From CAWEYG01 sp050747885 (lineage in GTDB: Bacteria > Acidobacteriota > Thermoanaerobaculia > UBA5066 > DATFVB01): a stretch of DNA of 5,432 bases. The stretch covers positions 1 to 5,432 of the forward strand of contig JBOGJO010000276.1 in NCBI GenBank assembly GCA_050747885.1, read 5' to 3'. This document shows, piece after piece, positions 4,798 through 5,432 of this stretch (positions within the stretch are counted from its first letter, which is position 1; each line of letters begins with the position of its first letter). The position numbers and the translations under genes are program-made. The notes below the pieces were generated by a model. That model was not told where the DNA came from. It did not search any database and saw only the letters and a program-made list of their open reading frames with translations.

Positions 4798-5432
4798 GTG
4801 CCCGAACGATCCGAACGCGCGTTGTGCGTCGCCGTCCTGGCCTTCGGCGCGGCGCTTCGTCTGATCCAGTATTTCGGCCGACCTTCGTTCTGGATCGACG
4901 AGCTCGCGTTGGCCCGAAATATCCAGAGTTTTCCGCTCGCGAGGCTGATCCGAGGGCCGCTCGCATTCCAGCAGAGCGCCCCGCCCGGCTTTCTCGCGCT
5001 GGAAAAGATCATGGCCCGGTTTCTCGGCGCCGGCGAGCTGTCGTTGCGTGTGCTTCCTCTCGCCGCTTCGATTTTCTGCCTCTTCCTGTTCTTTCGTCTT
5101 TTGGAGCAGTGCCGTCTCGCGCCGCCCGCCCTTCTGGGGGGCTGCATTCTCTTCGCGCTCGCTCCCGGCCTGACGTTCTATGGAACCGAGCTGAAGCAGT
5201 ATTCCTTCGACATGATGTTCTCCACGCTCCTCACCCTGCTCGCGATTCGGACACTCGAGGCGGAGAATCCCTTCGGAATCGCGCTCATCGCGGCGGGCAT
5301 CGTGGCGCCCTGGTTCTCGAACCAGTCGGTCTTCGTGATCGCTGCGATTTGCCCTGCGATCCTCGCGACGCGCGGCAGAGACGCCCGGCAGCGCGCCTCC
5401 GCGACGCTCTCGGTCGCCGTTCTGAGCCTGAG
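4798..5432 (+). CDS. Polytopic membrane glycosyltransferase, GT39/PMT_2-like, N-terminal 211 residues (cut by right edge)
   Basis: The fragment looks like an integral membrane glycosyltransferase of the ArnT/PMT (GT-C) type, which moves a sugar from a polyprenyl-phosphate donor to a lipid or protein acceptor on the outer face of the membrane. Membrane segment 1 is about 8-26. The first outer loop has WIDELALARN at 32-41, where Asp34-Glu35 sits at the place of the acidic catalytic pair of this superfamily. QQSAPPGFLALEK at 58-70, RVLPLAASIFCLFLFFRLL at 84-102 and FYGTELKQYSFD at 127-138 follow the pattern of PMT_2 (RgtA-D-like) proteins. More hydrophobic segments lie at about 109-127, 138-152, 160-174 and 176-190. 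GTG at 4798 is the best start because no ATG is available before the first membrane segment, but it has no Shine-Dalgarno and the frame is open further upstream. The acceptor cannot be told from the sequence. Confidence 0.82.
   Translation, partial: MPERSERALCVAVLAFGAALRLIQYFGRPSFWIDELALARNIQSFPLARLIRGPLAFQQSAPPGFLALEKIMARFLGAGELSLRVLPLAASIFCLFLFFRLLEQCRLAPPALLGGCILFALAPGLTFYGTELKQYSFDMMFSTLLTLLAIRTLEAENPFGIALIAAGIVAPWFSNQSVFVIAAICPAILATRGRDARQRASATLSVAVLSL

Noticed and set aside
4364..5147. Minus-strand open frames around 4364-4966 and 4782-5147
   Set aside because: They lie opposite or out of frame with the hydrophobic glycosyltransferase frame and mqnA, are Arg/Ser-rich and show no domain.
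1..5432. CRISPR array, tRNA or rRNA genes, insertion sequence ends, attachment sites
   Set aside because: I read the window for spaced direct repeats, tRNA-like cloverleaf arms and terminal inverted repeats and saw none; every base outside short gaps is in recognisable coding sequence.

Overview
This is a GC-rich bacterial chromosomal window with no RNA genes, insertion sequences, CRISPR arrays or phage genes visible. It has six genes plus one gene fragment at the right edge or, counted strictly, five complete genes (argR, argC, pirin, mqnA, ypfJ-like) and two cut by the window ends (argB, membrane glycosyltransferase). The gene set (futalosine-pathway menaquinone synthesis, an ArgR-controlled arginine operon, a neutral zinc metallopeptidase, a dolichyl-phosphate-mannose-type membrane transferase) fits a free-living high-GC Gram-negative lineage. 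Acidobacteriota is my best guess, but this rests on general resemblance and not on a search, so hold it loosely.

Left part (1-2086, minus strand): an arginine biosynthesis operon transcribed right to left in the order argR, argC, argB. ArgB phosphorylates N-acetylglutamate and ArgC reduces the acyl phosphate to the semialdehyde, so the two are consecutive steps. ArgR is the arginine-responsive repressor. The operon has a clear control region: a consensus TTGACA -35 box, an AT-rich -10 region, and two tandem ARG-box-like operators 2 bp apart that cover the -10 region and the argR start codon. The geometry implies autoregulation and a leaderless argR transcript. Between argR and argC a small hairpin followed by six Ts could act as a weak terminator or attenuator. 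argC and argB overlap by 4 bases (GTGA).

Middle (2176-3054, plus strand): a pirin-family bicupin, divergent from argR across an 89-bp gap, with a strong Shine-Dalgarno. It converges on the next operon, with a 40-bp gap holding a 9-bp inverted repeat.

Right part (3095-4728, minus strand): mqnA (chorismate dehydratase of the futalosine menaquinone pathway) followed by a membrane-anchored YpfJ-type zinc metallopeptidase, joined by an ATGA overlap. Divergent from mqnA, after a 69-bp gap, a polytopic membrane glycosyltransferase (GT39/PMT_2-like) begins and runs off the right edge.

Most of the window is ordinary core metabolism. The interesting material lies in the regulatory DNA around argR and the argR-argC junction. 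I did not find convincing evidence of a novel system.
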